Source: Costus lasius (Eukaryota > Streptophyta > Magnoliopsida > Zingiberales > Costaceae). Taken from it: a stretch of DNA of 64,000 nucleotides. This document shows, piece by piece, positions 25,501 through 37,109 of the stretch. The notes under the pieces are model-generated. The model did not search any database and was not told the origin of the DNA. It saw only the letters and a program-made list of their open reading frames with translations. Positions within the stretch are counted from its first letter, which is position 1. Each line of letters begins with the position of its first letter. The DNA is taken from the NCBI GenBank assembly GCA_027563935.2, contig CM050448.1, forward strand, positions 124,015,493 through 124,079,492, written 5' to 3'. The position numbers and the translations under genes are program-made.

Positions 25501-26667
25501 TTGCTTTGTTGTGCAGCAGTAGACATTGTACTCTATTCGAATAGGAATAAGGGTATCATCATGGTAGTTGCATGTCCGGAAACTCAGATGCGAGGCTTTC
25601 GTTGATCAAGAGCATTAGTAGGTTTCGATCATTTAGGTTCATTCTCAAATAACCCAGTTGATGCTGCCAAGTAACAGTGTCAGACAGCCAAACGGATGCT
25701 ACCAAGAGAATAAAGCAAAATGCCCGAGCTTTAGCCTTGGCTCAAGGCTTTATGAGTTTGAGTTTGTCTAAAGGATAACAAGCTCTTGCTAGCTTAAAAG
25801 CTCATGAAAGTTGTTCTTAAGGGCTTAGAAGAGTAGCTCGACCTTAAGGTTTACGAGATTGAACTCGGATAAAGGACTAATGGGAATATCTCGGTCTACA
25901 GGCTTATGAGCTTAGCTAGGCTTCAGGGCTTACAAGAGTGGCTCAGGCTTAAGGCTTATGAGCTTGCGCTATGCCTGTCGCCTAACACCTTGTCTCACCC
26001 ATATGCCCCTGGCCAAAAGGTAAGTGGATTATTATGTGAGATCACACATCTGAACCACATGATCAGGGCAGAGATATGCATTAAAAAAAAGGTTAAGCAG
26101 AAGAGATCCATTATTTTGTGAAATAGGCAAAGCGTGCGACCACTTGATCAGGGTCGCACTTCAATTTCCACCCAACAGAATGAGAAACAACGAAGAACCA
26201 AAAAAGCACGCACGGAGGGAATACAAAGCGAACAACCTTCGGCTAATTTCCGCCATTATTTAGAACAACTGTTGGAGGCTAAAATAGATCCAGAAAAAGA
26301 GAGGAGCGGCCATAAGGAAAAAATAGCGCGATGAATCAAACAACAATCGTCGAGCAAACAATATGCATAGATACATCCCATACAGTGCGCTAAAAATAAG
26401 GTGTAACTGTACCTTTGAGGATTCGCTGCCAGATCTAGAAACCCACATCCGAAGTCTAGAGGACGACTGAGTGGAAATGGCAGGAGCGAAAGTCCGGGAG
26501 TCCGAGCGATCCAGCATGGCCGAAGCGGAGGCGGAGGCGTTCGACGACGGCGGCAGTCTTGAAGAGGGTCCGACGTCTTCGTCTCCATCGTCGGCGAGGG
26601 GAGCGTGAACGCAAAGGCTTACGCCCCTGAGGGCGAGCTTGGCCTTCCCCCACCGACTCCCACCCAT
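19549..26667 (-). CDS. WAV3/EDA40-type RING-H2 + von Willebrand A domain E3 ubiquitin ligase
   Basis: Two exons, 26667-26413 and 21417-19549, join in phase 0 across a single 5-kb intron (donor GTACAG, acceptor TTTAG) and give 707 residues. Exon 1 starts MGGSRWGKAKLAL and ends SRSGSESSK, matching the family's usual N-terminus (MGxxWxKAKLALG ... GSKSSK). Exon 2 continues RTCAICLATMKPGKGHAIF. The RING finger occupies about residues 88-131 (CAIC, then CSHSFHFYC, then CPVC). The vWA domain begins near 262 with the MIDAS motif DVSGS (about 267-271). A C-terminal Vwaint-like region and a Ser/Arg tail complete it. Relatives (WAV3, WAVH, EDA40) are cytosolic RING E3 ligases affecting root gravitropism or embryo-sac development. 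The intron contains a 2-kb transposon-like insert (22985-24958). An ORF at 22429-22620 is not needed as an exon, because exon 1 to exon 2 already gives the family sequence. Confidence 0.93.
22985..24958. mobile_element. Long-TIR (~0.4 kb) non-autonomous element in intron
   Basis: Left arm (about 22985-23380) and right arm (about 24575-24958) are inverted copies, matching base for base over long stretches with roughly 10-15% difference by eye. Shared blocks include GACAAAAGCACAAGG, CTCCACGAGTTGTT and GAAGCTTCGAGCCC. The 1.2-kb interior is not repeated, and no transposase was recognised. Long inverted ends suggest a Mutator-like (TIR-MULE) or foldback element. No clean target-site duplication was found, so the outer limits are approximate. 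The arms are GC-rich and generate a 313-codon open frame (22972-23913) with low-complexity Ser/Pro sequence, which is not considered a gene. Confidence 0.75.
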
Positions 26668-26904
26668 TTTTATCTCGCGAAAAGACAACCCGGCGCCGAG
26701 ATCGGAAAATGAGAGAGAGCCGGCGAATTAAACGAGGAACGCATAAGATAATAGTGTGTGAGTATAAATTCCTCTCCCTCCGCGTACCGAAGTAGAATGA
26801 ACCATATTCACAAATTCAATTACTTTAATCGTTCCAAATTTCATAAATAAATAAAAAGTTAAGCCTACTTACTATGAATAAGACGAGTTTAATTTAGTGT
26901 TGCG

Positions 26905-26924
26905 TTGACCGTTGACCGTTGACC
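26905..26924 (+). promoter_or_regulatory. Three tandem W-boxes (TTGACC)
   Basis: TTGACC occurs at 26905-26910, 26912-26917 and 26919-26924, a perfect 7-bp periodic array. W-boxes (TTGACC/T) are WRKY binding sites. The array lies 238 bp upstream of the WAV3-like start codon (26667, minus strand), so it is in that gene's promoter region. Confidence 0.65.
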
Positions 26925-26929
26925 GTGAA

Positions 26930-28232
26930 TTGGTAAACACAACTATGTGATCACGATCATTTGCCAAGTGATTGACCCGTTCTTATGTTTTTTTTTTCTC
27001 AATTGACTTTGTATTTTTAGTCAATCTCAATTTGACTCGTGGACTTTTCACTTCTGATGTTAATTTGCTTGAGACACCCCTTCGCAAAGTAATAGATACT
27101 TAGTGCCACTACTTACTAGATCGCATGTAAAGGCATCATATTGTCACAATCTTGTTTTTTTCTTTACGAAGGCTTTTACTTAGAGGGGATTCTTTGCTAT
27201 CTCAAAGTAGGTTAGTCTAGATTGTTGACGACTTTCTTTTACTAAGGACCAAGATAACCATCATAATCGAAGTCTATTTGTGAAGGCATGGGATGGTCAT
27301 TCATATAATTTTTTTTAGCTTTTCTTTTAGATAGACAACTTCAAGAATGTTTTCTTACAAGTTTAATATAGGATGGTATTCAACTTTTTAACATGGAAGC
27401 TTGAAAATATAATATTGTAAATAAAATGCTCAAATAATATAAAATGTTAAGCAAACACTCAATAACATAATACTTAATGAAGAGCAAGACAATGCAAAAT
27501 TACATATAGACAATAATCACAAGTTGCTAACTCACTTCATAAGTTTCAACTAAAGATGTATATGTTATGACCTACTTAATGAACAAACTGACTCATTAAT
27601 TTAGTGAGCCAAAATGACAACATAACTTAATTTATTAAAATACTAAGCTTAAATTAATAGTAATAAGTCTACTAAACTTTATATACTATTATATCTTATT
27701 TTCATATCTATTGTAAAACTAAACTAGGGTATTACAATATATGTTGCATTGTACACATTGTAATAGAGTGTTCCAATGCAATAAAAAAGGACAAAAAAAA
27801 TCCTCAAATGCATCATTCTAAACACACATTAAAATGAGTGATAACAATCTATTTAAGCAAATAAATGCTACTTGAAGAGATTTATTTTTTACAAATAAGG
27901 CTTTGTTCTGGACAATAAGTTAGACTCTAGACATTAATACGATAAAGAAGCTTTGTTGAAACCAATAAATAAGCTTTTTTTTTAATATATGACTACTAAA
28001 GCTTCTTGTCTAGATTGTCATCATCTATACCTTTATATAACTTTACAAGTCCCAGGCTTGTGTTAATGGTACAACTTTGACAACTACATAGACAAAGGGT
28101 TCATTTGGGGCTGCTGCGCAGCTGCTTTTGCTAGCCCACGCAGTAAAAATCTTGGAAGCTCAGGCGTTCAAGAAGCAGCTTCTTGGGTCGGAACCTGTTT
28201 GGCTGCTGTTCCTTACTGTAAAGGACAACTAG
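26930..28232. other. Intergenic DNA between WAV3-like and PRAF-type genes
   Basis: AT-rich with no supported gene. The right part is probably PRAF 3' UTR. It includes GC-richer sequence with repeated AGCAGC/GCTGCT motifs at 28095-28215 that looks like a MITE fragment. Confidence 0.4.
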
Positions 28233-31200
28233 CTAGGAAGAGGAGGCTGGTGCTGCATCTTCCTCATTTGGATTAACGGAAGAAGAACCAGAGGCTTGAG
28301 CTGGATAACCATATTTCTTGTATACCCTATCTTTGTTTTTGCTCCACCACATTTCTGCTTGCTGCGCATCATATCTTCTCTTGCTACAAAATTGTATCAT
28401 CATGTAACATTACAGTAATTGCATGCTTTCTATGAAAAAAAATAAGGATGCATAATTACCTGAATCGAACTCGTTTAAATATCCTTACACCAGTTCTTAG
28501 CTGTATATAAGTAATGTACACACCAGGATCAAACATCTCTATGTATTCTACTTCGCCATCATTGCCATGCTTCACTGAAGAGATTCTAGGTGATTTCAGG
28601 CCATTATCAGTGCTATGTTGAGAAGATTCTCTACTGCTGTGAGTAGCCCTTTCGGCAACACTATGTGATGATTCTGGCACATCTCTAGCATTTTCTATTC
28701 TCTGTTTATGTGCGTCAGTTACCTCATTATTCTGGTGATGTTGATCACAGGATGAAGAAACCGGAGTCGTCGAAGAGGAAACATCTGATCTGATATGTTC
28801 ATTGTGTTTTAGAAATGATACTGTTTGAATATGAACTACATCTAAGCTTTCAGCCAACTCCGGGGGCAGTTTCTCAGACAAATCTTTAAGCTTCAAATGG
28901 AAAAAGGAGTAAAAAAATATACAAGAAAGAATCAGTTGTGACCATTATATAACTGCTTTTATAAGCGATAAAAGTGCATGATTTTAACTAAACAAATAGT
29001 TGTATGTTCCACAGTTGATTCGAGAGGAATGATATCCCAAACATTTCAATAAAATTCTGGACTAAGGAAGAGAAGCAAGCTAAAGTAGAAACCTAACCAA
29101 AAAAAAAAAAAATCTAATGATGCCCAATGTATCAAAAAGTAAACAATATGTAAATACACAAATGGCTACATACTCTTGAGTTGGTGGCATGCATCATCTT
29201 TTTCTAAGAGCATCAGTTTACAAGTTCATTCATCTTTAAGAAATCTCTTATAACAAAACCTCATCATGAAGAATATAGAAACACATTGTTTATTAGAACT
29301 TTCACTCAACATTTATAAGTTATAATTCAAACTAAAAACATTTACTTCCATTCCATCTCCAACTCAAAACAACATATAGATATCATGTCCTAGTCTCTTG
29401 CTGCCCTTCATCTTTAGTTTCTCAAATCTACACTCAATTTGATCAAATAATTTTGCTTAGATGAGTTTGAGGAGGGTGTCGGGAATACACTGTTACATAC
29501 ACTAATAGATTATCTAAATTTAAGACAATGCTAGCCTACTACCGAAGTAAATTATTAATAGACTTACAGGCAATAATATGATGTGAATTCGTATCATCCT
29601 ATGCGCAAATAGTATTTTCTTCTATTTTTGACCAATTTCTGTAGATGAGTTTAAAGATTTCCATCATCAGAAGTCATGCATTCAAGAAAAAATTTCCCAT
29701 GAAATGTCATAGTTTTCACAGATCTTCTCATGCCTCTATGGACTTTTATCAATTAATAAATTTAGCAACTTGCATTTATTAGATAATCTACTAATTTGAT
29801 GAGTGATTTTAATATATCATCGAGAGGTGTGCCCATGATTTTAGAAATTGGTTCATACCAGGCATATACAAGTCTGACACAAAATCATTACTAGTATACC
29901 ATGTGTCAATACAATTAGTCTAGTTCGTGTCAATACTGTCGATACTTATTGGTTCGATACTAATAAACCAGTATAAAATGAGATTTAAGATCTTGAAATA
30001 GAGATATGGTATGATGCAAATAAGCTACATTCTAAAGGACGATGTAGACTTTTTTGTGTTTATAAAAAAGATCACTATTCATAAATTCACCTGTGTGTCT
30101 AGAGATTTGACAAATTCTGTTGCAGCACAACATTTGGCAAATTCTTGTTGAAGTCTTCTTTCTGCACTCTGAATGGCAAGTTCTTGTACTTCATTTTTCT
30201 TTTTCAAACTATTAACCTGTAAAAGGCTGGCTGAAGTGTCAGAAACTTTCAAATGGACCCTTGGGGGCATGCGAACAAATAATTAATGTATAAAAGATTG
30301 TTTGAACTCATAAAAACAAAGATGGAATTCAAAAGAAAAAGTTGAAAAGAACGTTTGTTAGAAATCATAAGGTTTGCCGACAAACCTGGAATTGCAACTT
30401 TTGGACATCCTGTTTTAGTGTTTCAATAGTCATCAAGTAGCCATCAATAGCAGTTTTACAGAATATTGGAGACGTAGAGCGTTGAGGGCTCGGATTTCTT
30501 GAGTAAGGGGATGCAGGCCTAGAGTTTACAACCGGCATAGGTCCTGCAGTTACAATTGGTTTTAACGCAGTTTGAAGTGCACTAAGTGAGCTACTAAATG
30601 AGATATCTTTCAGCTGCAACAGTGAAGGAACTTGTGAAGTTCTCAAAATCGACAAATGATCTGATTTGGTCTCAATTTTTGTAGATTTAGTTTCAGCGTA
30701 TCTACTTGAGTCAGAATTTGGTGATGCTAGGAACTTTGAAGATCTTATTTCACTACGATCTAGCTTATCCTTGATATCAATAGATCGACGAGGAACCACA
30801 TTCCTCTTACTAGCTCCCATTAGTGGACCTGCTTCAGCAGCCTTAAGTTTTAAAAAGCAAGAATCACATACACGATGAGGTTTTCCTGGAGTTGGAGCTA
30901 ATGCCGCTTTCAACACTTTCCTTGAACTACAAGCATGGCAATGTACTAATCCACAGTTATAGCAGTTGTGTCTCTTCCTTGTAAAACCAAATGGTTGTCG
31001 ACACCCCGAGCAAAGTGATTGATCAGCACCAGATATCCATTTGTGGATACATATGCAAGATGTAAAATTTGAGCCACATGATATGCTTTTCACATGTCTA
31101 TCTTTGAGAGCCTCAATAAGAGTAGGTGCTTTTCGGTCTTCAACATCACCATGTCCCAATTGGCCATTAGAGCCTTTTCCCCATGTATAGACTTCACTAC

Positions 31201-32287
31201 GGGATGTTAGCACAACAACGTGGTAAGAACCACAAGCAATCTCTTCAACTAACTCACCTACCAGTCTTTCTTGAACTAAGCAAGGAACCCTGCCATCAGC
31301 CTGTGGATTGCCAAGCTGACCATGCAACGTGCTACCCATTGTGAAAACATGACCAGATGTTGTAAGGCCAACAGTCATGTTATGCGCACAGGCCAACTGA
31401 TGGAAGTTATAGTCGAAAAGGGATGGAACACAAGTAGGAATCAATCGTGCTTCTTTATCGCCATGACCAAGCCGGTATTTATCACCGTCACCCCAAGTAA
31501 ACAATTTCCTGGATATAACGTTGACCCCTGTTGGCCCCATCACTTCAACGATGGCTGCTGTGTGCCATAAGCCACATGCAACTTTTATCGTCCTTAATCC
31601 ACTCAAAGATTCAACCTCCCTAGGGTATGAAACACTTTCTCGATTACCATGTCCAAGGACACCAAAAGTCCCATCCCCAAATGTAAAGACTTTGCCATTT
31701 GAAGTAGTCAGTGCAGAATGCCATGTACCACATGCAATGGACAGTACTTGAAGTCCTTCCAAAGGCCCAGAAACTTTCTGTGGTATCCAATGGCTAACAT
31801 TAGTTCCATGACCAAGAAGTCCAGTGTTATGAATGCCATCTCCCCAAGTGAACAAGTCACCTGCAGTGGATACAGCACAGCTATGATACTCTCCGCATGC
31901 AATAGATTCCATACTCCAGTGCACCAATGATTCAACAAGATGGGGTTGAGATACACCTTTGTCATTTCCATGGCCCAACTGCCCTGCAAACTCCTCACCC
32001 CAAGTGAATACTTCCCCCTGCCTTGTTACAAGTGCAGCATGCCTAACACCACATGCTATTTGATGAACATCTAAAACTACATTTGATTCTAAGGATCTTG
32101 GAATTAAAACATCAGTTTTCAAGCATAAAGAGTCGGGAGATCCATCTCCGTCAGACCATACTTCTCCCCATACATAAACATCTCCTAGAGATTCAATATC
32201 ATCTGGCCCAGAACCTTGGCTAGAAGAACTAGGGGCGCTTGAAATGCTAATTCGTACACCATCTCCAATGCTTGATCTGAATTGCAT
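28233..32287 (-). CDS. PRAF-type protein: RCC1 repeats, FYVE zinc finger, BRX domain
   Basis: Four exons, 32287-30386, 30216-30091, 28890-28460 and 28383-28233, join in frame (870 codons including stop). The order is a Ser-rich linker and then about seven RCC1 blades, from GDVYVWGEV to [17 protein letters not shown], with the usual HxAxVTxxGExxTWG motifs. A FYVE finger follows ([21 protein letters not shown] ... CHACS ... CDSCF). The linker leads into a coiled coil ([16 protein letters not shown] to [12 protein letters not shown]). The C-terminal BRX domain reads [25 protein letters not shown] and then [17 protein letters not shown] proteins bind phosphoinositides and act with BRX/DEP partners at the plasma membrane. 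Normally a PH domain lies upstream, but here its exons are frame-broken (see 32288-33056). 32287 is therefore given as the first ATG of the intact part. The real transcript may start further upstream. Confidence 0.85.
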
Positions 32288-33056
32288 ATTTGCATGATCT
32301 GGCCCTACATCTGATCTTGGTAAACTCAATGAAGGATCACAATTATGATATGCTGAAAGTTCTATTGAATGCTACACCATAAGGACGACTACTTGCAATA
32401 GAGTCTCCAGCCTGAGGAAAAAACAAACAATTGATATAGTTAGAAATAGTGCTTCTTATTCCACAAGGAAAAGTTTCTAAATAATTGTCACATAAGCTTC
32501 ATTGAATATAAATAAATGAGTATATAAAAAGAAGAGAAAGTTACAATTGCCCCATCACTGTGGCTACTGGCTACTAGTTCTTGAATTTTGAAGCTGTCAT
32601 GTTGGTATCCGAGACTTAAGGTCTGCAATCCACACTTCAAGCTCGCTTTGGTCCTTGAAAATCTATAAAGAAGGAAAATAAATAAAAAAAGTAGTCACAT
32701 TCTATACAAATGTTAACAGATAACATTCACACAATGTGCTTATCTTGTTTGCTAACCAAATCAAGGGATCTTTCACCATTATTACAGATAAGAGAAAATG
32801 ATAACAAGTCTTTCTCAGATTGCAAGTATCTCCTAAAAATAGCCTGTTGAAAGTGCACCAAATTAAAAAAAAAAAAGTATTTTAGCGATATTCAATATGT
32901 TGCTAGCAAATTCTTCTTCATTCTGAAACACACATGAATATCACTCAAAGTCCAAGCTAAATATAACTTACAGTTCTTCGTCCAGGAACAATGTGAATTA
33001 TGAAAGAATTCGATACCCTTCTCCTTATAAGAAAACCAAACCAACGTTGTTTCGAC
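32288..33056 (-). pseudogene. Frame-broken PH-domain exons of the PRAF-type gene
   Basis: Three upstream PH exons keep splice sites and family sequence: 33056-32972, 32843-32757 and 32662-32545. The main exon also extends up to an acceptor at 32411. Exon B is clean (RRYLQSEKDLLSFSLICNN, 29 codons). Exon A has one extra base after SYKEK: the frame before and the frame that yields IIHIVPGRRT differ, and its length is 85 rather than 84. Exon C changes frame between VWIADLK and LSLGYQHDSF. The main exon changes frame between GVAFNRTFS and [12 protein letters not shown] near 32350-32360. No first exon with an initiator Met was found upstream. These breaks would remove the PH domain from the product. 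Assembly errors in an otherwise normal gene are the main alternative. Confidence 0.7.
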
Positions 33057-33270
33057 CTGTGAATGGCAAGGTATCAAGAAATATATACTAGATAATATAA
33101 ATTTGTGGCATCAAATAACTAAAAAAAACTAAATGAGTGAAATATAACATAGAAATTTTATTTGTAGGGATTGTGAGAAACATCTTACGGGAAAATTAAT
33201 CTAACATCTTAAAAACAAAACCATAAAAATTTAGAGATCATCTAAAATATCATCTTCGTAAGAACTATTA

Positions 33271-33659
33271 CACTGTGTTTCACGTTATCGTGTTTGCTGC
33301 ATGCATGGGCGTAGTGGAAAGAGGGGGAGCGGCTGCACGCGACAGTGGCGGGGAGGGGGGAGGAGGAGGGGAAGAGGGCTTAAGTGGATAGTGCCAGAGG
33401 GGAGGAAGGGAGGGAGGAGGGGCAGGGGCGGGGAGGAGGAAGGGAGGACAGAGGGGCGGGGGAGGAAGGGAGGGAGAAGGGGCGCAGTGGCGGGAGGAGG
33501 AGGGGCAGGGGCGGGGGGAAGGAAGGTTGTACGCATTTTCCTCCCATTTTGCCCGATTTGAGCGGAAACAAATTTGAAGGAAAACTGACTATTTTTTTCT
33601 TTCCGAGGAAATAAAAGGAAAATGTAATTTTCCTTGTTTCTTTCTAATTTTTTACAGTG
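33271..33659. mobile_element. Small CACTA-like element with purine-rich G tract
   Basis: The ends are CACTGT (33271) and ACAGTG (33659), each flanked by TTA (33268-33270 and 33660-33662). This fits CACTA ends with a 3-bp duplication. Inverted similarity beyond 6 bp is weak. The interior 33345-33525 is a nearly pure GGA/GGGG purine tract on the plus strand. It lies 0.2 kb beyond the first PRAF PH exon. Confidence 0.45.
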
Positions 33660-33662
33660 TTA

Positions 33663-34936
33663 ATGTTACGCCCCAATTTTGATATTTATACTTTCATCTT
33701 TCAGAAATTATGAATCTTTAAGCAAAAGACACATGTATTGCTTTCAGATTCCAATAGCACTGGAGATAAAATAACACAAATATCTATCTCTCTACTGAAG
33801 AATTCCCTTGCTTAGAATTTTTTTTTTCTCACATTGCAAAAATCCAAAGCAATTAACTATGCAATAGGATAAAAGTGAAAATAAATAAATAGATAATCTA
33901 TTACAATTTTAAAATGAGAAACACGTGCTTTAGATAAAGAGGAAACCTTTTTCTCACTTAAATAGCCTTTTCATAATTTTGTTATAATTACAAAATAATT
34001 TATTGAAATAAGTAACTGAAAATTCATTTGCAAAGAAAATTCTCTGAAAAAGAATCGATTCTATAAATGAAATAGAGATTATCATAATTGTATTCTATAT
34101 GTGAATTTTGAAAAAAAATATTCAATTTGGGATTACATAATAAAAATCTCATTTACAAAGTATATTTTATTAATATAAAGAAACTAGAAATTATATAAAT
34201 TTGTTAATTTTTAAATCTATTTGATTAATTATAACTTCGATGAACCATCAATCTTGAAAGCTCATCTTTCGTGACTTTGGGTAGACTTCGATAACTCTAA
34301 CTAAATATAAGTAGCTCGCAAATATAAATATCAATAGATTTGTGAAATGTAGAATCTGTGTTCTATATCTAAAATTTTATTTCTCATACTTTTTTGCTTG
34401 GATTGAAGTACTATTCTCTAGTATAAAATGTTCTATTTCTCCGTTTAATCCAACTTACAAAAAGGTAGAAAAAAAAGTTCAATAATTTCTCCTCTACGTT
34501 CCCGCCGCCTCCTCTCACGCATCCGTCCTCTCTCTGCTTCTATCCTCGGCTTCAGGTTCAAGCCGGCTGCCCTACTTCTGATGCAGATCGATCCGCCTTA
34601 TTCGCTTCCGACGACGACTTCGTCGAACCCCTGCCGGAGGCTGAGCCCTTCGCCTTGCGTCTTCGCGGTTGCCGGTTGGAGGACGATTCGCGGGTGGGGG
34701 AATCGACGTCCTGCAGATGGGGATCTGCACACACAAGGTCGATCGGCACCGATGAGTTCCAGGATTAAACAAACTGGTACGTAAAACAATTAGATTGATC
34801 TTTCATGCTTGAAAGAGGAAATAACCTGATGAGTTGCGTTGGTTGTGGGGGGATCTGCGCGGAGCCGCCTCGATTACCGTGATCGGGGTGCGGTGCCGAT
34901 CCGCATTCGTTCATCTGATGAGAGGGTTACAAGTGG
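33663..34936. other. AT-rich spacer with one GC-rich patch
   Basis: 33663-34480 is AT-rich and empty. 34490-34790 is GC-rich and pyrimidine-rich, with short open frames in several phases on both strands and a GTACGT donor-like site at 34779. It could be an untranslated first exon or captured sequence, but nothing was recognised. Confidence 0.35.
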
Positions 34937-36657
34937 AAAAAAGTTGTATACGATGGCATCGCATAACGTTATATGCGATGCACCGTTAAGATAATAACAC
35001 GTGGTTATCATTTGGGATTCGAAAAAGTCATCTGCTTAGAGTTTCACTTGTCCCCACGCGCTCTCTGTCTCTTTCTCGTCCTTCCCGTTCTCTCGCTCGG
35101 TGCGATTGCTCCCAAGAAGCTCCCAGCTTCCGACGATCGACTCCCATATCCGGTGACCAACTGTTGGCTCTGGCAATCGCTCTCTGCTCCGACGTCGCTA
35201 AATGAAATATCCTCGCCGGTTTCACATGGAAGACGGAACGACGAGACTGCGCTGCTCGAACTCCAGCGGCATCGCAGCAGCAAAATCCACAGCGCAATGC
35301 TCCCAGACTCCAGCTATCGAACACCTAGGTGCGAGGTGACAACTCGCGTAGAATTTACCTCAAAGACGCGAGCTTTGGCGACAAGCAACAAATCTGTCAA
35401 CTCGAAAGAGGGAAAAACAGGGGAAGAGACGGCAAGCACCAGTTCGGGTTGACGGTTCTGTCGGCTCTCGCTCGCTTATACAGTCTCCTCCCTGAGAAGA
35501 TAAGAAACGGTTCTTCCAGAAGACAAGAAATGGTTCTTCCCTCTAACTCTGTTACCACAATTTAGCATACAGCCTGTGAAACTTTTTGAGAATCGTTATA
35601 GTGAAGAAGCAAGATGGGATATCCTTGGTTTCATAGTTCATATTGCTTGTTCAAAATTACATTCTCTTGAATCAAACAAAAATTCAGGTGAATAAGTTAT
35701 AAGTTGAAGTATCCACCTAAACATTACTACTTGTATAGTAATGGACGTCCTTCAAGTGCTTGTGGAAATTCTTTAATATCAATTGAGAATGGGGACGAAG
35801 GTTGAGTTTCATGGCAGCATCCCTTCTGTAAGCAACCATTTCAAACAGTGGCTCCGCCATAACCGGCCAAGTTCTATTCAAATGACAGATTTCACTCAAT
35901 CGAGACTGAATCTCTACCAGAACTTTGTGCTACCTTACTATTACTGAAAAAAATCGAGAGAACATCCTCAACAAAAAAGGAACCAAGCATAACACAAACT
36001 TTAAGCAATAACCAAATCAAACACAAAGAACAAGTTCTAGACGTTGATAATTGGGAAAAGGAAGCAACATCGTATACAAATTTCAAGACCAGCAATTCTG
36101 TGACTGATCTGTATTCAATTCAACCACATGCATGTAAAACAAGCACAAAATAAGATACGTTGAAGCACAACAATCTGCACTTCCACATTTCCTTCGGCTT
36201 ACATCCAGAAATGAGGTATCCAACAAGATCCTGTAACAAAAGAGCCTACAGGAGGGCTTGCCATGGGAATGATCTGAACCTTTCACTGATGATTTTGTAA
36301 CAAAAGAGCCTGCCGCCGGAGCTGGGAGCCTGTCGCCGGAGTTAGGAGCTTGCTGCGGAGCCGGGAGCGGAGAACCCTCTGCCCGCGAGAGATGGCTAGG
36401 GCGGGGCATGGAGGGATTGCCGGAGCCAGAAGTTGGTCGCCGGAGATGGGAGACGGTCGTCGGAAGCCGGCGACTACATCCCAAGAAAGAGCGCAAGGTC
36501 GGAGCAGTGAGGGAACAGGGAGGACGAAAGAGAGAATGCGGGATGAGCGGAACCCAAATGTGAATGATATTTTGTTATTTCACTGCACACATCCCAAGTT
36601 AACCACGTGTTAATACCTTAATGGTTCATCGCATAACGTTATGTATACAACTTTTTT
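34937..36657. mobile_element. Mutator-like (MULE) non-autonomous element, long TIRs
   Basis: The terminal inverted repeats start AAAAAAGTTGTATAC at 34937, mirrored by GTATACAACTTTTTT ending at 36657. The inner TIR keeps CATCGCATAACGTTAT, then AACACGTGGTT, and lower similarity continues for about 260 bp (GCTTCCGACGA, CTCCCAT, TCCGG, GACCAACT). Flanks GTTACAAGT and GTTAAAGT resemble a 9-bp duplication with one base lost. No transposase is present. The interior encodes a minus-strand fragment, 35717-35899 (VMAEPLFEMVAYRRDAAMKL), that looks protein-like and may be captured host sequence, but its source was not recognised. Confidence 0.7.
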
Positions 36658-36815
36658 CAGTTAAAGTAGATTAAGAGTGAGGTAAAATGCCTATGAAGGT
36701 CAATGCTAGAGTGGCAGGATACCACGATACTTGTTCATCATATGATTGTTCTGCTTAAAAAAACTAAGTACTCGAGCAAGACTACATGCAATGGGCATAG
36801 TGTACGAACCTAGAC

Positions 36816-37109
36816 GTGAAATATGCAAGATGTACTCAAAAATGCATGATCATATATTTCTTTCAATGTAGTATCATGATTGAGTTTTGGAAGCAAATCA
36901 AAAAAGGCCATGGTATTAGATTCGACGGATATACCTGGGAGGGCATTTTGGCCTATATATCACAAGTTTGGAAAACTGGGGATACCATTAGGATCTATAT
37001 CAACAAACTATTTCTCACCGGGGCAATCTATTATATGTGGAGATATAGAAACTATAAAATTTTTCGGAATCGGGACATAGAGATCATAACATTATTTAGA
37101 CTATTGTAA
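36816..37109 (+). mobile_element. LINE reverse-transcriptase 3'-end fragment (zf-RVT region)
   Basis: The open frame reads IIYFFQCSIMIEFWKQIKK and then GAIYYMWRYRNYKIF, which matches the C-terminal zf-RVT part of plant LINE polyproteins (HxFFxC ... W, then WxxRNxxIF). The N-terminal side is lost. No poly-A tail is seen; a poly-T run lies at 37716-37738. Similarity may continue, degraded, to about 37190. Confidence 0.65.

Noticed and set aside
33285..33614. Gly/Arg- or Pro-rich ORFs
   Set aside because: Translation of the GGA/GGGG purine tract; no domain, present in all frames.
34490..34790. GC-rich patch with coding-like frame (ASDDDFVEPLPEAEPFALRL)
   Set aside because: Open frames exist in several phases on both strands and the protein was not recognised; it may be an untranslated exon or captured DNA.
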